DNA of 64,000 nucleotides from Litorimonas sp039975855 (GCA_039975855.1 JBDWGH010000002.1:1-64000); one strand, 5' to 3'; shown: positions 1 to 9,988, counted from the stretch's first letter. Notes: generated by a model from the sequence alone, not told the origin. Program-made: numbers and translations.

Positions 1-474
1 CGCATATTTATTCTTGTCTTCTTTCAACGGGCGGCCATGTGCACGTTGGCAAGTGCAATTCTGTTTGATGAGGCATCGAAAATTTGGTGAAGCTTACCCA
101 TTTTTCGATTCTCATTTTATAATGAAACAGAAATGCACGGGCTGGAAAGGAGCGACGCTTGTCATTGGACGAAGCTGGGTAACGTCAGCTGAGTTGGATG
201 GCCTATCGCGAGCTGATTGAGCCTAGACTGTTCTGTTCGGCCGTTAGCGCAGAAAGGCGTCGTCGCGTGGGGCTTCTTAGCACGTTGCTGGGAGGGCTCG
301 AAAACATATTATTTTACGCTGGTTTGCACCAGAGCCTGACCACCCACGCGAACATCCCACTTTAATCCAAGACTAAGAGTTATAAATGGATCGATAGAGA
401 CGAACAAAGACATGAAATGAGACGGCGACCACCGTCGAATTCCACTTCAAACTAATCCTAGATAGATTGCTTGG
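1..474. other. No recognisable gene
   Basis: This is the only stretch over 300 bases without a supported gene. It lies downstream of the parC stop codon. The longest reading frame here (plus strand, 14-220, 68 codons) has no recognisable domain, no convincing ribosome binding site and a composition rich in Cys, Trp and Arg, as expected of chance reading. I saw no tRNA, no strong hairpin with a T run, and no repeat. A neighbouring gene may begin or end just outside the window. Confidence 0.5.
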
Positions 475-2760
475 CTACAAACCCTTCGCAGGGTCAAAGC
501 TGGATTTTCGTGAGAACCCTCTGGGCGCCATGCGCCCAGCTTGTGCGCGCTTGCCTTCCAATAGATTCCAATCCGGGACTTCGTTTCGGCGTGCCGATGT
601 ATCGAGGAAGGTGAGCCCCTCCTCTGCATTGAACGTCGTGATATCAGACAAGCCTCCATCTTTGAATTTCTGCAAGCGTACACCTTTACCGCGCGTCATC
701 ACGGGCAATTCTTCGACATTGAATACAAGAATTTTTCGGTTCTCGCCAATCGTTGCGATCTTATCGCCTTTGGTTTGCACAACACGTAAGGCCTCTGCGT
801 CACCTTTTACATTAAGTGTTTTGCGGCCACCGCGCGTACTTGCGATGATATCGGCTTCAGAGACACGGAATCCATATCCATCCGAACTGGCGACAATCAA
901 TTCACGTTCTGGGTCATGGACGAACATTCCAATGGGGCTGTGGTCATTTTCCATATCCACCAATAAGCGGATGGGTTCGCCGTTCCCGCGGCCACCTGGT
1001 AGCTTATCCGCACCAAGCGTGTAGAACTTTCCGTTCGTCGAAAAGACAATGATCTTATCAGTTGTTTCTGCCGGAACGGCAAATGCGAGTTTGTCGCCTT
1101 CTTTGAATTTCAATCCTGAGACATCATCCAACTTGCCTTTCATGGCCCGGATCCAACCCTTCTCTGACATGACAACGGTAATTGGTTCTTTGGTAATGAA
1201 GGCGGTCGCGAGATCGACATCAATTTCAGGCGCGACATCGAAAGTCGTCCGGCGGGCCCCCAATTCAGTCTTTGGTCCGTAAATATCGCGAACTTCGCGG
1301 ACCTGCTCCGAGATCGCGTCCCATTGTAGGCTATCAGTGGAGACGAGTTTATTGAGCTCATCGCGTTCAAGGGATAGCTTGTCATGCTCGCCCTTAATCT
1401 CGATTTCTTGCAACTTATTCAAAGCGCGCAAACGCATGTTGAGAATCGCCTCTGCCTGACGTTCAGTGAGCCCGAAGGCGTTTATGAGTTCCTGTTTGGG
1501 TTTATCTTCAAATCGAATGATCCGGATGACTTCATCCAAATTCAGAAAGGCAATCATATATCCGTCGAGAACCTCTAGGCGGTCGGCAATTTTAGCCAAA
1601 CGCTGACGAGAACGACGCAAGAGAACTTCGCGGCGGTGATCGAGCCAGGACTGCAAGACTTCACGCAAGTCCATCACACGCGGTGTACGGGTCGCATCGA
1701 GGACATTCATGTTTAGGCTGACGCGATTTTCCAATTCGGATATTTTAAACAAGCTTTCCATCAGAAGCGCCGGATCGATATTTTTGCTTCGTGGCTCCAA
1801 AACGATCCGAATATCTTCCGCACTTTCATCGCGCACATCGACGAGGCCTGGTGATTTTTTGAGCTCTATGATCTCTGCTAGCTTCTCAATCAAACGGGAC
1901 TTTTGAACCTGATACGGGATTTCCGTGATGATAATTTGATATTGGCCGCGCCCTGTATCTTCGACATTCCAACGCGCCCGAACCTTAAATCCACCTTTGC
2001 CGGTTCTATAGGTTTCGAGCATCGATTCTCGCGGCTCAACGATGATCCCGCCTGTCGGAAGATCCGGCCCAAGCACGTAGTTCATCAATGTCTCAACACG
2101 CGCATTGGGTGTCTTAATCAGATGGAGTGCGGCATTACAGAGTTCAGCGGCGTTATGCGGAGGAATGGATGTCGCCATCCCCACGGCAATGCCCTGACTG
2201 CCATTGGCTAACAGGTTTGGGAATCCCGCAGGCAGGACCTGTGGTTCTTCGTCTTCCTCATTATAGGTCGCGATGAAATCAACCGCGTCCTCATCCAGTC
2301 CCGCCAAAAGCGCAACCCCCGCCGCCGTCATCTTGGCTTCGGTGTACCGCATGGCGGCTGGGCTATCGCCGTCAATATTTCCGAAGTTCCCCTGCCCGTC
2401 GACGAGCGGATAACGCGCGGAAAAAGACTGGGAGAGCTTCACCAAGGCATCATAAATCGACGCATCCCCGTGAGGGTGATATTGCCCCATCACATCACCA
2501 ACGATACGTGCACACTTCTTATGAGCGTTTTCAGGATTTAGCTTGAGCTGACGCATGGCGTAAAGAATGCGCCGATGAACAGGTTTCAATCCATCACGCA
2601 CATCCGGCAAAGCCCGCTGCGTAATCGTCGATAGCGCGTATGCCAGATATCTGGACGACAATGCCGTATCGAAATGCTCTTCAATGACAGCATTTTCGGG
2701 TACACCATTATCCCCGCCTGAGCCGGAAGATTTGGATTTAGTTTTAGGTGTCTTCGCCAT
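475..2760 (-). CDS. parC: DNA topoisomerase IV subunit A
   Basis: The 761-residue product is the breakage-reunion subunit of topoisomerase IV, which with ParE decatenates daughter chromosomes. The winged-helix core starts near residue 25 and the active-site tyrosine is Y139 in the segment AAMRYTEAKM. The quinolone-determining region reads HPHGDASIYDA (residues 95-105), with Ala100 where E. coli ParC has Ser80 and Asp104 where it has Glu84. The C-terminal third carries the beta-pinwheel repeats. The length and the lack of a GyrA box-like motif favour ParC over GyrA. It is the last gene of the rsh-to-recO run, 75 nt after recO. The ATG start is preceded by AAAGG about 13 nt away. Confidence 0.95.
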   Translation of the reverse strand: MAKTPKTKSKSSGSGGDNGVPENAVIEEHFDTALSSRYLAYALSTITQRALPDVRDGLKPVHRRILYAMRQLKLNPENAHKKCARIVGDVMGQYHPHGDASIYDALVKLSQSFSARYPLVDGQGNFGNIDGDSPAAMRYTEAKMTAAGVALLAGLDEDAVDFIATYNEEDEEPQVLPAGFPNLLANGSQGIAVGMATSIPPHNAAELCNAALHLIKTPNARVETLMNYVLGPDLPTGGIIVEPRESMLETYRTGKGGFKVRARWNVEDTGRGQYQIIITEIPYQVQKSRLIEKLAEIIELKKSPGLVDVRDESAEDIRIVLEPRSKNIDPALLMESLFKISELENRVSLNMNVLDATRTPRVMDLREVLQSWLDHRREVLLRRSRQRLAKIADRLEVLDGYMIAFLNLDEVIRIIRFEDKPKQELINAFGLTERQAEAILNMRLRALNKLQEIEIKGEHDKLSLERDELNKLVSTDSLQWDAISEQVREVRDIYGPKTELGARRTTFDVAPEIDVDLATAFITKEPITVVMSEKGWIRAMKGKLDDVSGLKFKEGDKLAFAVPAETTDKIIVFSTNGKFYTLGADKLPGGRGNGEPIRLLVDMENDHSPIGMFVHDPERELIVASSDGYGFRVSEADIIASTRGGRKTLNVKGDAEALRVVQTKGDKIATIGENRKILVFNVEELPVMTRGKGVRLQKFKDGGLSDITTFNAEEGLTFLDTSARRNEVPDWNLLEGKRAQAGRMAPRGFSRKSSFDPAKGL

Positions 2761-2835
2761 GAAATGCGCGGGCCTTTCGAATCACTTAGGTAAAGCTACC
2801 AAAAGCGAAGGCTCGGCGCGCCTCAAACTACAGCT

Positions 2836-3576
2836 TTATTGGGGACGGCTGGCATATCCCGTCGCAATAAGGCGGTCGATCATGGCCGCGCGTGCATCAG
2901 GAAGTGTGCGGTTGATCTCCCACTGAACCCGGGTTTCCAGAAAATACCCCGTCAGGCGTAGCCCACGCCAAATGTCTTCGGGCGAGGCTGTAGCCTCACC
3001 GCGCATAAATCCCGGCAAAGTGAGCATTTTATCACCATAGGGTGCTGCGGCTGCCGTGCAAACGGCACGGCCCGATCTGGGAGAAACATGGGTTAGATTA
3101 TCAGTAACACCCGTCGCCGCACATTCACTGAAATCCAACCCATACCCAAGCGCTGCCAGTAACCCGGCCTCCCACCGAACATAGAGCGCTGGCCAGACAT
3201 CAGGATTATCCAGCTGTGACACCACGATTGAAAAGACGTCATGCAATGCGGGATACGCTTCTCGCTCTGGCAAAAGCTCTCGCGTCATAACGCACAGTGC
3301 GTTTAGCCCCGCCAAGCTCAACCGCTCCTCCATAAGTTCGGCTGCGCGGCTATCTATGGCCTCTAACGTGTAATATCCCAGTTGATCTTCTAGGCGTCCC
3401 CGCCACTCAACACTGACATGGTTGCCGGGCTGCAATACGGGACGCATGCGGCGACTAATTCCGCCGCGAACAAGTCCAGGGTGACGTCCTTTTTCCCGTG
3501 TGAAAACTTCGATGATGGCCGACGTTTCGCCATGCTTTCGCGTGCTCAGAATATATCCGTCACCGGCCCAATCCAT
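2836..3576 (-). CDS. recO: DNA repair protein RecO
   Basis: RecO (246 residues) acts with RecF and RecR to load RecA onto SSB-coated single-stranded DNA during gap repair. The N-terminal OB-fold is visible from residue 1 (MDWAGDGYILSTRKHGE), followed by a helical C-terminal half containing the conserved SPRSGRAVC segment. Length fits the family. It starts 3 nt after the era stop, so it is translated from the same message; parC follows after 75 nt. Confidence 0.93.
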   Translation of the reverse strand: MDWAGDGYILSTRKHGETSAIIEVFTREKGRHPGLVRGGISRRMRPVLQPGNHVSVEWRGRLEDQLGYYTLEAIDSRAAELMEERLSLAGLNALCVMTRELLPEREAYPALHDVFSIVVSQLDNPDVWPALYVRWEAGLLAALGYGLDFSECAATGVTDNLTHVSPRSGRAVCTAAAAPYGDKMLTLPGFMRGEATASPEDIWRGLRLTGYFLETRVQWEINRTLPDARAAMIDRLIATGYASRPQ

Positions 3577-3579
3577 GGG

Positions 3580-4533
3580 CTAAACGTCGAACTCCAGCCC
3601 CATACCTGTATAGCGGGCCTGGTCATCTTTCCATTTTTCACGAACCTTCACGAATAGGAAAAGGTGGACTTTTCGGCCCAACCAATCTTGCATTTCACGA
3701 CGCGCCGATGCTCCGATATCCTTAATCGTGCGACCTTGTTTGCCAAGAACGATCGGTTTTTGTGAAGACCGGCGGACATAGATCACTTGTTCAATCCGAA
3801 CATCGCCGCTTTTCAGCTCTTTCCAAGCTTCCGTCTCCACCATGCTGGCGTAAGGCAGTTCATCATGCAGTCTCAAAAAGAGCTTCTCACGCGTGATTTC
3901 CGCCGCCATGAGGCGCGATGGAATGTCTGCCGCTTGGTCTGTTGGATAAAGCAGAGGTCCTTCCGGCATCGCTTCCGCGAGTGCAGTGGACAGCGCCTTA
4001 ATACCCTCACCATTTTTCGCGGAGGTTAAGAAAATCTCTGAATAGGCATCCATTTCATTGAACTCAGCGATGAGAGGCAAGACCTTCTCGTGCGGAATTT
4101 CATCCACTTTATTCAACACCAAATACCCTTTGGCGCGACGCTTCTGTAAACCCTTGGCGACACTTTTCGTGTCATCAACCGAAAGCCTGTCCTGTGCGCT
4201 TCCTTCGCCAGCGGCCTGCCGAAGCCAGGCCGGCGCATCTACGACATGAACGACCAAATTGCTATCATCCGCACCGGTCCACGCCGCGTGAACCATTGAT
4301 TTCGCTAGGCGATCAGATTCATTGGGAGAAAAGATACCTGGTGTATCGACCAGAACGACCTGTGAAGGCTGCCCACTTGAGGTTTCCAACATGGCGATCG
4401 CACGAATTTGGAAACGCGTGGTCTGAACCTTATGCGTTACAATCGAGACTTTCTCACCCACGATAGCGTTGGTTAGTGTCGATTTTCCCGCATTGGGCGC
4501 CCCGACAATAGCTGCAAATCCTGCGCGGCTCAT
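3580..4533 (-). CDS. era: GTPase Era
   Basis: Era (317 residues from the chosen start) is an essential GTPase that binds the 3' end of 16S rRNA during 30S maturation. The G1 loop GAPNAGKS is at residues 11-18, a DTPG G3 motif and an NKVD G4 motif follow, and a C-terminal KH domain contains GKQGRTIKDIG. I chose the ATG at 4533 because it overlaps the rnc stop as ATGA; a TTG three codons upstream is possible but less likely. It sits between rnc and recO in the usual alphaproteobacterial order. Confidence 0.95.
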   Translation of the reverse strand: MSRAGFAAIVGAPNAGKSTLTNAIVGEKVSIVTHKVQTTRFQIRAIAMLETSSGQPSQVVLVDTPGIFSPNESDRLAKSMVHAAWTGADDSNLVVHVVDAPAWLRQAAGEGSAQDRLSVDDTKSVAKGLQKRRAKGYLVLNKVDEIPHEKVLPLIAEFNEMDAYSEIFLTSAKNGEGIKALSTALAEAMPEGPLLYPTDQAADIPSRLMAAEITREKLFLRLHDELPYASMVETEAWKELKSGDVRIEQVIYVRRSSQKPIVLGKQGRTIKDIGASARREMQDWLGRKVHLFLFVKVREKWKDDQARYTGMGLEFDV

Positions 4534-5231
4534 GATGGCCAACTTTCTAATAAATGTGAGGCAGCATACCGTTCTGCATCCCGTTTGGATTTACCTGTTC
4601 CTCTAGCTGATCCAACACCTGTCACGATAACTTCAATAACGAAAAGCGGTCGGTGATCTGGCCCGCTACGTTCGACAATGTCGTAAACTGGCAAGCCATG
4701 TTGTCCCGCCATTGCGCGCTCCTGCAATTCGGTTTTCGGGTCTTTCGCAGATTTCTTGACGACTTCTTCAAGCAAAGGAACCCAATGTTGATCGTAAAAT
4801 CGTTTCGCTTCGGCATACCCACCGTCAATGTAGATCGCAGCAATCAGAGCTTCGCAAGCATCACCTAGAATTGAGGTTTTCTCGCGTCCACCTTGGCGGT
4901 CTTCTGCTGACGACAATAACAGGCCTTCGCCTAGATCAATATTCCTTGCAATTTGAGCACAGGTTTCCTTGCGGACAAGCGCATTTAAGCGCCGCGCTAA
5001 TGTACCTTCGGTCTCGGTCGAATAATGAAATAGGGCGTCTGCGGTAAGCAAACCCAAAACTCTATCACCTAGGAACTCTAATCGTTCATTGTCCGGTGTC
5101 TTCCTCTGACCATCCCCATAGGAACTATGAGTCATCGCCCTGATAAGAAGCGAGGCATCATGAAAGGTATAATCAATGCGAGATTCCAAGGCCGTCAAAC
5201 GAGGATAGCGATCACGTGCAGGATCGCTCAT
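4530..5231 (-). CDS. rnc: Ribonuclease III
   Basis: RNase III (233 residues) cleaves double-stranded RNA in rRNA precursors and structured mRNAs. The signature NERLEFLGDRVLG lies near residues 48-60 and supplies metal-binding acidic residues; the second acidic cluster appears as LGDACEALIAAIYIDGG. A double-stranded RNA-binding domain ends the protein. The ATG at 5231 overlaps the lepB stop as ATGA, which fits the family N terminus better than in-frame starts up to 16 codons upstream. Its stop overlaps the era start in the same way. Confidence 0.95.
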   Translation of the reverse strand: MSDPARDRYPRLTALESRIDYTFHDASLLIRAMTHSSYGDGQRKTPDNERLEFLGDRVLGLLTADALFHYSTETEGTLARRLNALVRKETCAQIARNIDLGEGLLLSSAEDRQGGREKTSILGDACEALIAAIYIDGGYAEAKRFYDQHWVPLLEEVVKKSAKDPKTELQERAMAGQHGLPVYDIVERSGPDHRPLFVIEVIVTGVGSARGTGKSKRDAERYAASHLLESWPS

Positions 5232-5998
5232 TTGATATCCTTGAACCAACGGTCCTTGCGCATGTTGAACCATGTCCACGGCTTGAAAAGAACAAAATCT
5301 TCATTGACGGATAATAAGACAATCTCAGCCCGGCCAATGATGTTTTCCTTCGGTACAATACCCGCCCCGCCCTTAGCGACAGTTACACGGCTATCATAAG
5401 AATGATCTCGGTTATCGCCCATCATGAAATAATAACCCGCCGGAACTGTACGTATTTCTGTTTGATCCAAAGGACTGTTCTTTTGGGCATCAAGGACGTT
5501 GTGGGTTCGCCCACTCGGGAGCGTCTCTACCAATAGATCGGCTACCTCAACATTTCCAAAAGAATTCGTATAATCATACTCGCCAGTTTTCTCTACCGGC
5601 ACACGCTCACCATTCAAATAAAGTAGACCCTGTTTCATCTGGATCTGATCACCCGGCAATCCGATAACGCGCTTGATAAAATTCTTGTTGTCGCCTTCCG
5701 GTCGAAAGACAATAACATCTCCGCGTTTCAATTCCCGTTCAAACAAACGTCCCGTCTTAACTGGAAATGGAAAAGGCGTCGCTGCGTGCTTTCCAAAGCC
5801 AACCGTAAACTTAGAAGTGATGATATAATCGCCTTTTACAAGCCCCGGAACCATGGATCCCGATGGGATATGGAAAGGTTGAAAAATGAAAGTGCGGAGA
5901 ACAAAGGCAATGCCCAATGCCCACAATACCGTCGAGATCGTTTCGCCGATCCCGCCTTTGGCTTTCTCGTCTTTTTCTCTTTTCTTAGTTTTCGTCAT
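5228..5998 (-). CDS. lepB: Signal peptidase I
   Basis: LepB (256 residues) removes signal peptides from secreted proteins at the periplasmic face of the inner membrane. One hydrophobic segment lies near residues 20-40. The catalytic serine is S48 in PSGSM and the general-base lysine is K109 in FIKRVIGLPGD; the conserved GDNRDHSYDSR motif is present further on. The N terminus is strongly basic and cytoplasmic. It overlaps acpS upstream and rnc downstream by 4 nt each. Confidence 0.95.
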   Translation of the reverse strand: MTKTKKREKDEKAKGGIGETISTVLWALGIAFVLRTFIFQPFHIPSGSMVPGLVKGDYIITSKFTVGFGKHAATPFPFPVKTGRLFERELKRGDVIVFRPEGDNKNFIKRVIGLPGDQIQMKQGLLYLNGERVPVEKTGEYDYTNSFGNVEVADLLVETLPSGRTHNVLDAQKNSPLDQTEIRTVPAGYYFMMGDNRDHSYDSRVTVAKGGAGIVPKENIIGRAEIVLLSVNEDFVLFKPWTWFNMRKDRWFKDIK

Positions 5999-6408
5999 TT
6001 GCCCTGTCTAACGTCTGGAATGGCTTCGGCAATCGCAAATGCAGTAGCATATGGATAATCATCAGAGAGCGATAAGTGTATGTTGAGTTCATGGCCGTCA
6101 GGACATCTTGCAGCAGCGCGCGCTTCAGCGTCTCTACTTAAGCTTACAATAGGGCGCCCTGACGGATCATTTTGAACTTCCACCGAGGTCCAAGTCAGAG
6201 CCCCAGAGTCACGACTCGCCAAGGCCTTGGCAACAGCTTCTTTCGCCGCAAATCGCTTCGCGTAACTCATCGCAGGCCTGGCTTTGCAATCACAATAGGC
6301 TTGCTCTGTTTCAGTAAATGTCTTGTTTAAGAACCGCTTCCCGAATTTTTCAATAGATTGTTCGATCCGGCGGATATCGCAAATATCTGTTCCAATACCG
6401 ATAATCAT
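5995..6408 (-). CDS. acpS: Holo-[acyl-carrier-protein] synthase
   Basis: AcpS (137 residues) transfers 4'-phosphopantetheine from CoA to acyl carrier protein, enabling fatty acid synthesis. The N terminus IIGIGTDICDIRRIE contains the metal-binding Asp8, and the second motif RFAAKEAVAKAL supplies the glutamate. Length is typical. It lies between pdxJ and lepB with 4-nt overlaps on both sides, the common order in alphaproteobacteria. Confidence 0.95.
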   Translation of the reverse strand: MIIGIGTDICDIRRIEQSIEKFGKRFLNKTFTETEQAYCDCKARPAMSYAKRFAAKEAVAKALASRDSGALTWTSVEVQNDPSGRPIVSLSRDAEARAAARCPDGHELNIHLSLSDDYPYATAFAIAEAIPDVRQGK

Positions 6409-7160
6409 GCAGCTCGGGCCTCTGAAGACAGATGCCGCATTTCAGAGATCGCTTCCTCAAGGCCAATAAAGATAGATTCACCAATGATAAAATGTCCGAT
6501 GTTCAATTCCATTCCCTCAGGAATCGCGGCTATCGGCGCCACGTTGTCAAAGGTCAGGCCATGACCGAAGTGAACCTCAAGCCCAAGCTCATCAGCTAAT
6601 TTTGCGCTCTGCCGAAAAGCTTCTAGATAATTTTCCGCGACATCGATTTTTCCGTCGTCCAAAGCATGGGCATAAGCACCCGTGTGGAATTCCACGACAG
6701 CTGCTCCTGTACTGGCCGCTGCTCGTATCTGTGTTTCTACCGCTTCGATGAAAAGTGAGACGCGTGATCCCGCCTCGGTTAATTCTCTAACAATGGGCGT
6801 AATGTGGTTATGTCCCCCCGCGACATCCAAACCACCTTCTGTTGTACGCTCCTCCCTACGCTCAGGAACAATACAAACGGCTTTGGGTTTTAGCTCAAGA
6901 GCGATTGCCAGCATCTCTTCCGTAGCGGCCATCTCCATATTCAAGGGTATATTCTCACTCTCACACAGCAGTTGAAGACGAACCATATCGTCATCGCGCA
7001 TGTGGCGTCGATCTTCACGTAAGTGCGCCGTTATACCGTCAGCACCGGCTTTTATTGCGGCATAAGCGCCTGCGACCGGATCAGGATGTTGCCCACCACG
7101 CGCATTTCGAACTGTTGCGATATGATCTATATTGACACCTAAGCGCGGTAGGGACTTCAT
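6405..7160 (-). CDS. pdxJ: Pyridoxine 5'-phosphate synthase
   Basis: PdxJ (251 residues) condenses 3-amino-2-oxopropyl phosphate with deoxyxylulose 5-phosphate to give pyridoxine 5'-phosphate, the last ring-forming step of the DXP-dependent vitamin B6 pathway. The diagnostic N terminus LGVNIDHIATVRNARGG and the segment ITAHLREDRRH are present. The protein is a TIM barrel of normal length. It overlaps pyrE upstream and acpS downstream by 4 nt. Confidence 0.96.
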   Translation of the reverse strand: MKSLPRLGVNIDHIATVRNARGGQHPDPVAGAYAAIKAGADGITAHLREDRRHMRDDDMVRLQLLCESENIPLNMEMAATEEMLAIALELKPKAVCIVPERREERTTEGGLDVAGGHNHITPIVRELTEAGSRVSLFIEAVETQIRAAASTGAAVVEFHTGAYAHALDDGKIDVAENYLEAFRQSAKLADELGLEVHFGHGLTFDNVAPIAAIPEGMELNIGHFIIGESIFIGLEEAISEMRHLSSEARAA

Positions 7161-7741
7161 GAGAGCCCTCTGCTACCCGGCTTGATAGCTGGGAGGTCAA
7201 CTAATTCAGGAGGAAGATCGTTCGGATCGTAATCAGGGAAACGACGTGCAGCCAAACTTACAAGTGGAACCCCAATATCGGCCTCCCCATTCGAGCGGTC
7301 GAAAATACAAGCGCCCGCAATAATTTCTGCGCCCGTCTCCTGAGTTATCGCGGCAATACACTCACGTGACGAAAGTCCAGTTGTCACGATGTCTTCCACC
7401 ATGAGCACCTTACTCCCAGGCTTTATCGTAAAACCCCGTCGAAGCGTAAACACACCATCAACGCGTTCAACAAATAGGGAGTCTATTCCCATGTGCCGAG
7501 CTGTCTCATACCCCGGAATTACACCACCCATTGCTGGTGCGATGATGACATCAGGTTCGATACCTTGGGCTTTGACTTTCTCGGCAAGCGCTTTGCAAAC
7601 GATTTCAGTCAATCGCGGGTTCTTGAAAATAAGGGCTTTCTGTAGAAATACAGAACTGCGTCGCCCTGAAGACAAAATAAAGTGACCTTCCAGCAAGGCA
7701 CCAGCTTCGCGGAAGACATCAAGAACGTCATCAGTATTCAT
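7157..7741 (-). CDS. pyrE: Orotate phosphoribosyltransferase
   Basis: PyrE (194 residues) joins orotate to PRPP to form orotidine 5'-monophosphate in pyrimidine synthesis. The PRPP-binding loop reads VLMVEDIVTTG near residue 115, and the N-terminal LEGHFILSSGRRS and IIAPAMGGVIPG segments match the family. It follows rsh after 3 nt and overlaps pdxJ by 4 nt, so it belongs to the same operon. Confidence 0.94.
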   Translation of the reverse strand: MNTDDVLDVFREAGALLEGHFILSSGRRSSVFLQKALIFKNPRLTEIVCKALAEKVKAQGIEPDVIIAPAMGGVIPGYETARHMGIDSLFVERVDGVFTLRRGFTIKPGSKVLMVEDIVTTGLSSRECIAAITQETGAEIIAGACIFDRSNGEADIGVPLVSLAARRFPDYDPNDLPPELVDLPAIKPGSRGLS

Positions 7742-7744
7742 GTT

Positions 7745-9988
7745 TCAGGCTTTCAAATGAGCGGGCAGTGCCCGGCTCCGGTTGACTTTGACCACATAGG
7801 CCGAGGCCCGAAGGGCCGCAATAATTGACATAAGGTGCCGCGTGTCACGGACTTCAACGTCGATAATCATATCGAAAAAAGTTGGACTTCGGCGGACGGT
7901 TTTGATGTTTGTGAGATTGCCTTGAGACTCGCCGATAATTTTTGTGACATCGGCCAAAGCCCCTGGGACATGTTGAACCGTAATGATAACCCGTCCCGTA
8001 GAAGCCGCTTGTTCAGCGGCGCGACGCCACGCCAGATCGATCCAATCTTCAATGCGGTCTTCTTTGGTTGCTAACTCATCACAATCGATGGTGTGAATGA
8101 CAATACCACGCCCCATTTCTTGTAGCCCGATAATGCGGTCACCCGGGATGGGCGAGCAACATGGGGCCAAATGCAGGCCTAATCCCGGATTTAGGCCGTC
8201 GCCTTTGACGTATAAATTGACACTGTCATCATCAATCAAATCGAGATCTTGAATATCACCTTCAGCCCTCGCCTCACTGCGCCCTGGGAAAACGGCATCT
8301 ACGAAATCGTTCATTGATAGCTGTCCACGTCCGAGCGTTTCAAACAAAGTCGTTTCGTCAGACATTTTGAGACGCTTTAAGGCATCCGTCAAAACAGCGG
8401 AATCGAGATCTTTCCCCTCCCGCTTAAAGGCATGCAGGGCCAATGTTTCACCAATACGTCGGAATTCTTCAGATTCACCTTCCCGGGTGAGCCGACGCAA
8501 AGCTTGTCGAGCGCGCCCGGTCGTTGCGATGCTCTCCCAGCCTTGTTGGGGCTCAGCCGTGCCGCCACGCACAATTTTAATGACATCGCCATTTTCCAAT
8601 TGTGTACGCAACGGCACGTCCCGTCCGTTGACAATGGCGCCTATACACGTGTCACCAACTTTCGTGTGAACCGCATATGCAAAATCAATCGGTGATGCCC
8701 CGCGAGGAAGTGCGATGAGGTCGCCCTTCGGGGTGAAGGTGAAGACCTGATCCGTGAACATCTCAAGTTTCACGTTATCCAGGAACTCATCGGCATCACC
8801 GCTTTGTTCCATCATCTCAATCAGTGGCCGAATACGCTTTAAGGGATCACCACCAGAGGCGATTGCACTGGCTGGATCATAGGCGTAACTCTCATCTTTA
8901 TAGGCCCAATGCGCCGCAACACCGCGATTGGCGACGTCTTCCATACGCTCTGTTCGGATTTGAATCTCGACTCGGCGGTTTTCGTCGGTCCGAATTGTCG
9001 TATGTAAGGACTGATATCCATTAGGCTTTGGAACAGAAATAAAGTCGCGAAAACGGGATGGGACAGCCCGAAAGGCGTCGTGCAATACCCCTAAAACTTG
9101 ATAGCATTGCGCGGGGCTCTCGACGACAACCCGAAACGCATAGATATCTGCGACATCATCAAAGCTGATATTCTGCCGCTGAAGCTTTCGCCAAATCGCA
9201 TAAGCTCTCTTCTCTCGGCCATAAACACGAGCGTCTAAACCTGCGGAATCAAGCGTGTTTTTAAGAGAGGTGAAAACCTCACTAATGACTTCGCCTTGGG
9301 TCGACCGCCATTCTTCCAAACGCCTTTCGATGCTTTCATAGGCAGCAGAATTGATGTGTCGGAATGATAAATCCTCAAGTTCAGAGCAAATTTTGTCGAC
9401 ACCAATCCGCCTGGCAAGCGGGGCAAATATATCCAATGTTTCACGTGCAATCCGTTCACGTGATGCTTGTTTCGGATGATGTTGCAAGGTCCGCATATTG
9501 TGCAGGCGATCGCAAAGTTTCACCAACAAAACCCGAACGTCTTTCGAGACGGCGAGGATGAACTTTTGAAAGTTCTCTGCTTGGGCTCGCTCTTTTGAAA
9601 GATTTGGGCGGGACATTTCAACCTGCCCCAACTTGGTCACACCATCGACAAGCTCCGCAATCTCAGGCGTAAACTCTTCCGCGAGCTCCTCAGCTGTCGC
9701 GTCAGTGTCCTCCAAAACATCATGCAGTAACGCTGTGCAAACCGTCGCAATATCCAATTTGAGCGATGCAACAATGCCAGCCACCTCAATCGGATGGGCG
9801 TAATATGGATCACCTGAATGGCGAAGTTGCTGACCATGCGCTTGCACTGAATAGACATAGGCCTTGTTCAACAAAGCTTCATTTGCAGACGGGTCATATT
9901 TTTTTACAAGCTCAACGAGCTCATATTGCCGCAGATATTTCTGCGATGCTTTTGGCGGGGCTATGTCGACTGGCTTATTCACGAACAT
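7745..9988 (-). CDS. rsh: Bifunctional (p)ppGpp synthetase/hydrolase
   Basis: This 747-residue RelA/SpoT homologue makes and degrades (p)ppGpp in starvation responses. Order of domains: HD hydrolase (H65, then HDVLEDT at 89-95, intact, so hydrolase activity is expected), synthetase (FRDFISVPKPNGYQSLH), TGS, and a C-terminal ACT domain. Alphaproteobacteria usually carry one such enzyme. Most relatives begin near the LRQYELVE segment, which here starts at residue 19; the extra N-terminal residues may be real or the start may be the GTG at codon 3. A TATATT box lies 2 nt before the ATG, and the rpoZ terminator lies just upstream. Confidence 0.94.
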   Translation of the reverse strand: MFVNKPVDIAPPKASQKYLRQYELVELVKKYDPSANEALLNKAYVYSVQAHGQQLRHSGDPYYAHPIEVAGIVASLKLDIATVCTALLHDVLEDTDATAEELAEEFTPEIAELVDGVTKLGQVEMSRPNLSKERAQAENFQKFILAVSKDVRVLLVKLCDRLHNMRTLQHHPKQASRERIARETLDIFAPLARRIGVDKICSELEDLSFRHINSAAYESIERRLEEWRSTQGEVISEVFTSLKNTLDSAGLDARVYGREKRAYAIWRKLQRQNISFDDVADIYAFRVVVESPAQCYQVLGVLHDAFRAVPSRFRDFISVPKPNGYQSLHTTIRTDENRRVEIQIRTERMEDVANRGVAAHWAYKDESYAYDPASAIASGGDPLKRIRPLIEMMEQSGDADEFLDNVKLEMFTDQVFTFTPKGDLIALPRGASPIDFAYAVHTKVGDTCIGAIVNGRDVPLRTQLENGDVIKIVRGGTAEPQQGWESIATTGRARQALRRLTREGESEEFRRIGETLALHAFKREGKDLDSAVLTDALKRLKMSDETTLFETLGRGQLSMNDFVDAVFPGRSEARAEGDIQDLDLIDDDSVNLYVKGDGLNPGLGLHLAPCCSPIPGDRIIGLQEMGRGIVIHTIDCDELATKEDRIEDWIDLAWRRAAEQAASTGRVIITVQHVPGALADVTKIIGESQGNLTNIKTVRRSPTFFDMIIDVEVRDTRHLMSIIAALRASAYVVKVNRSRALPAHLKA

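Noticed and set aside
14..220. A 68-codon open frame in the gene-free start of the window
   Set aside because: No domain, no ribosome binding site and an odd composition; it looks like chance reading.
467..1024. A 185-codon open frame antisense to parC
   Set aside because: It lies wholly inside a well-conserved gene on the other strand, and its sequence resembles reverse-read parC.
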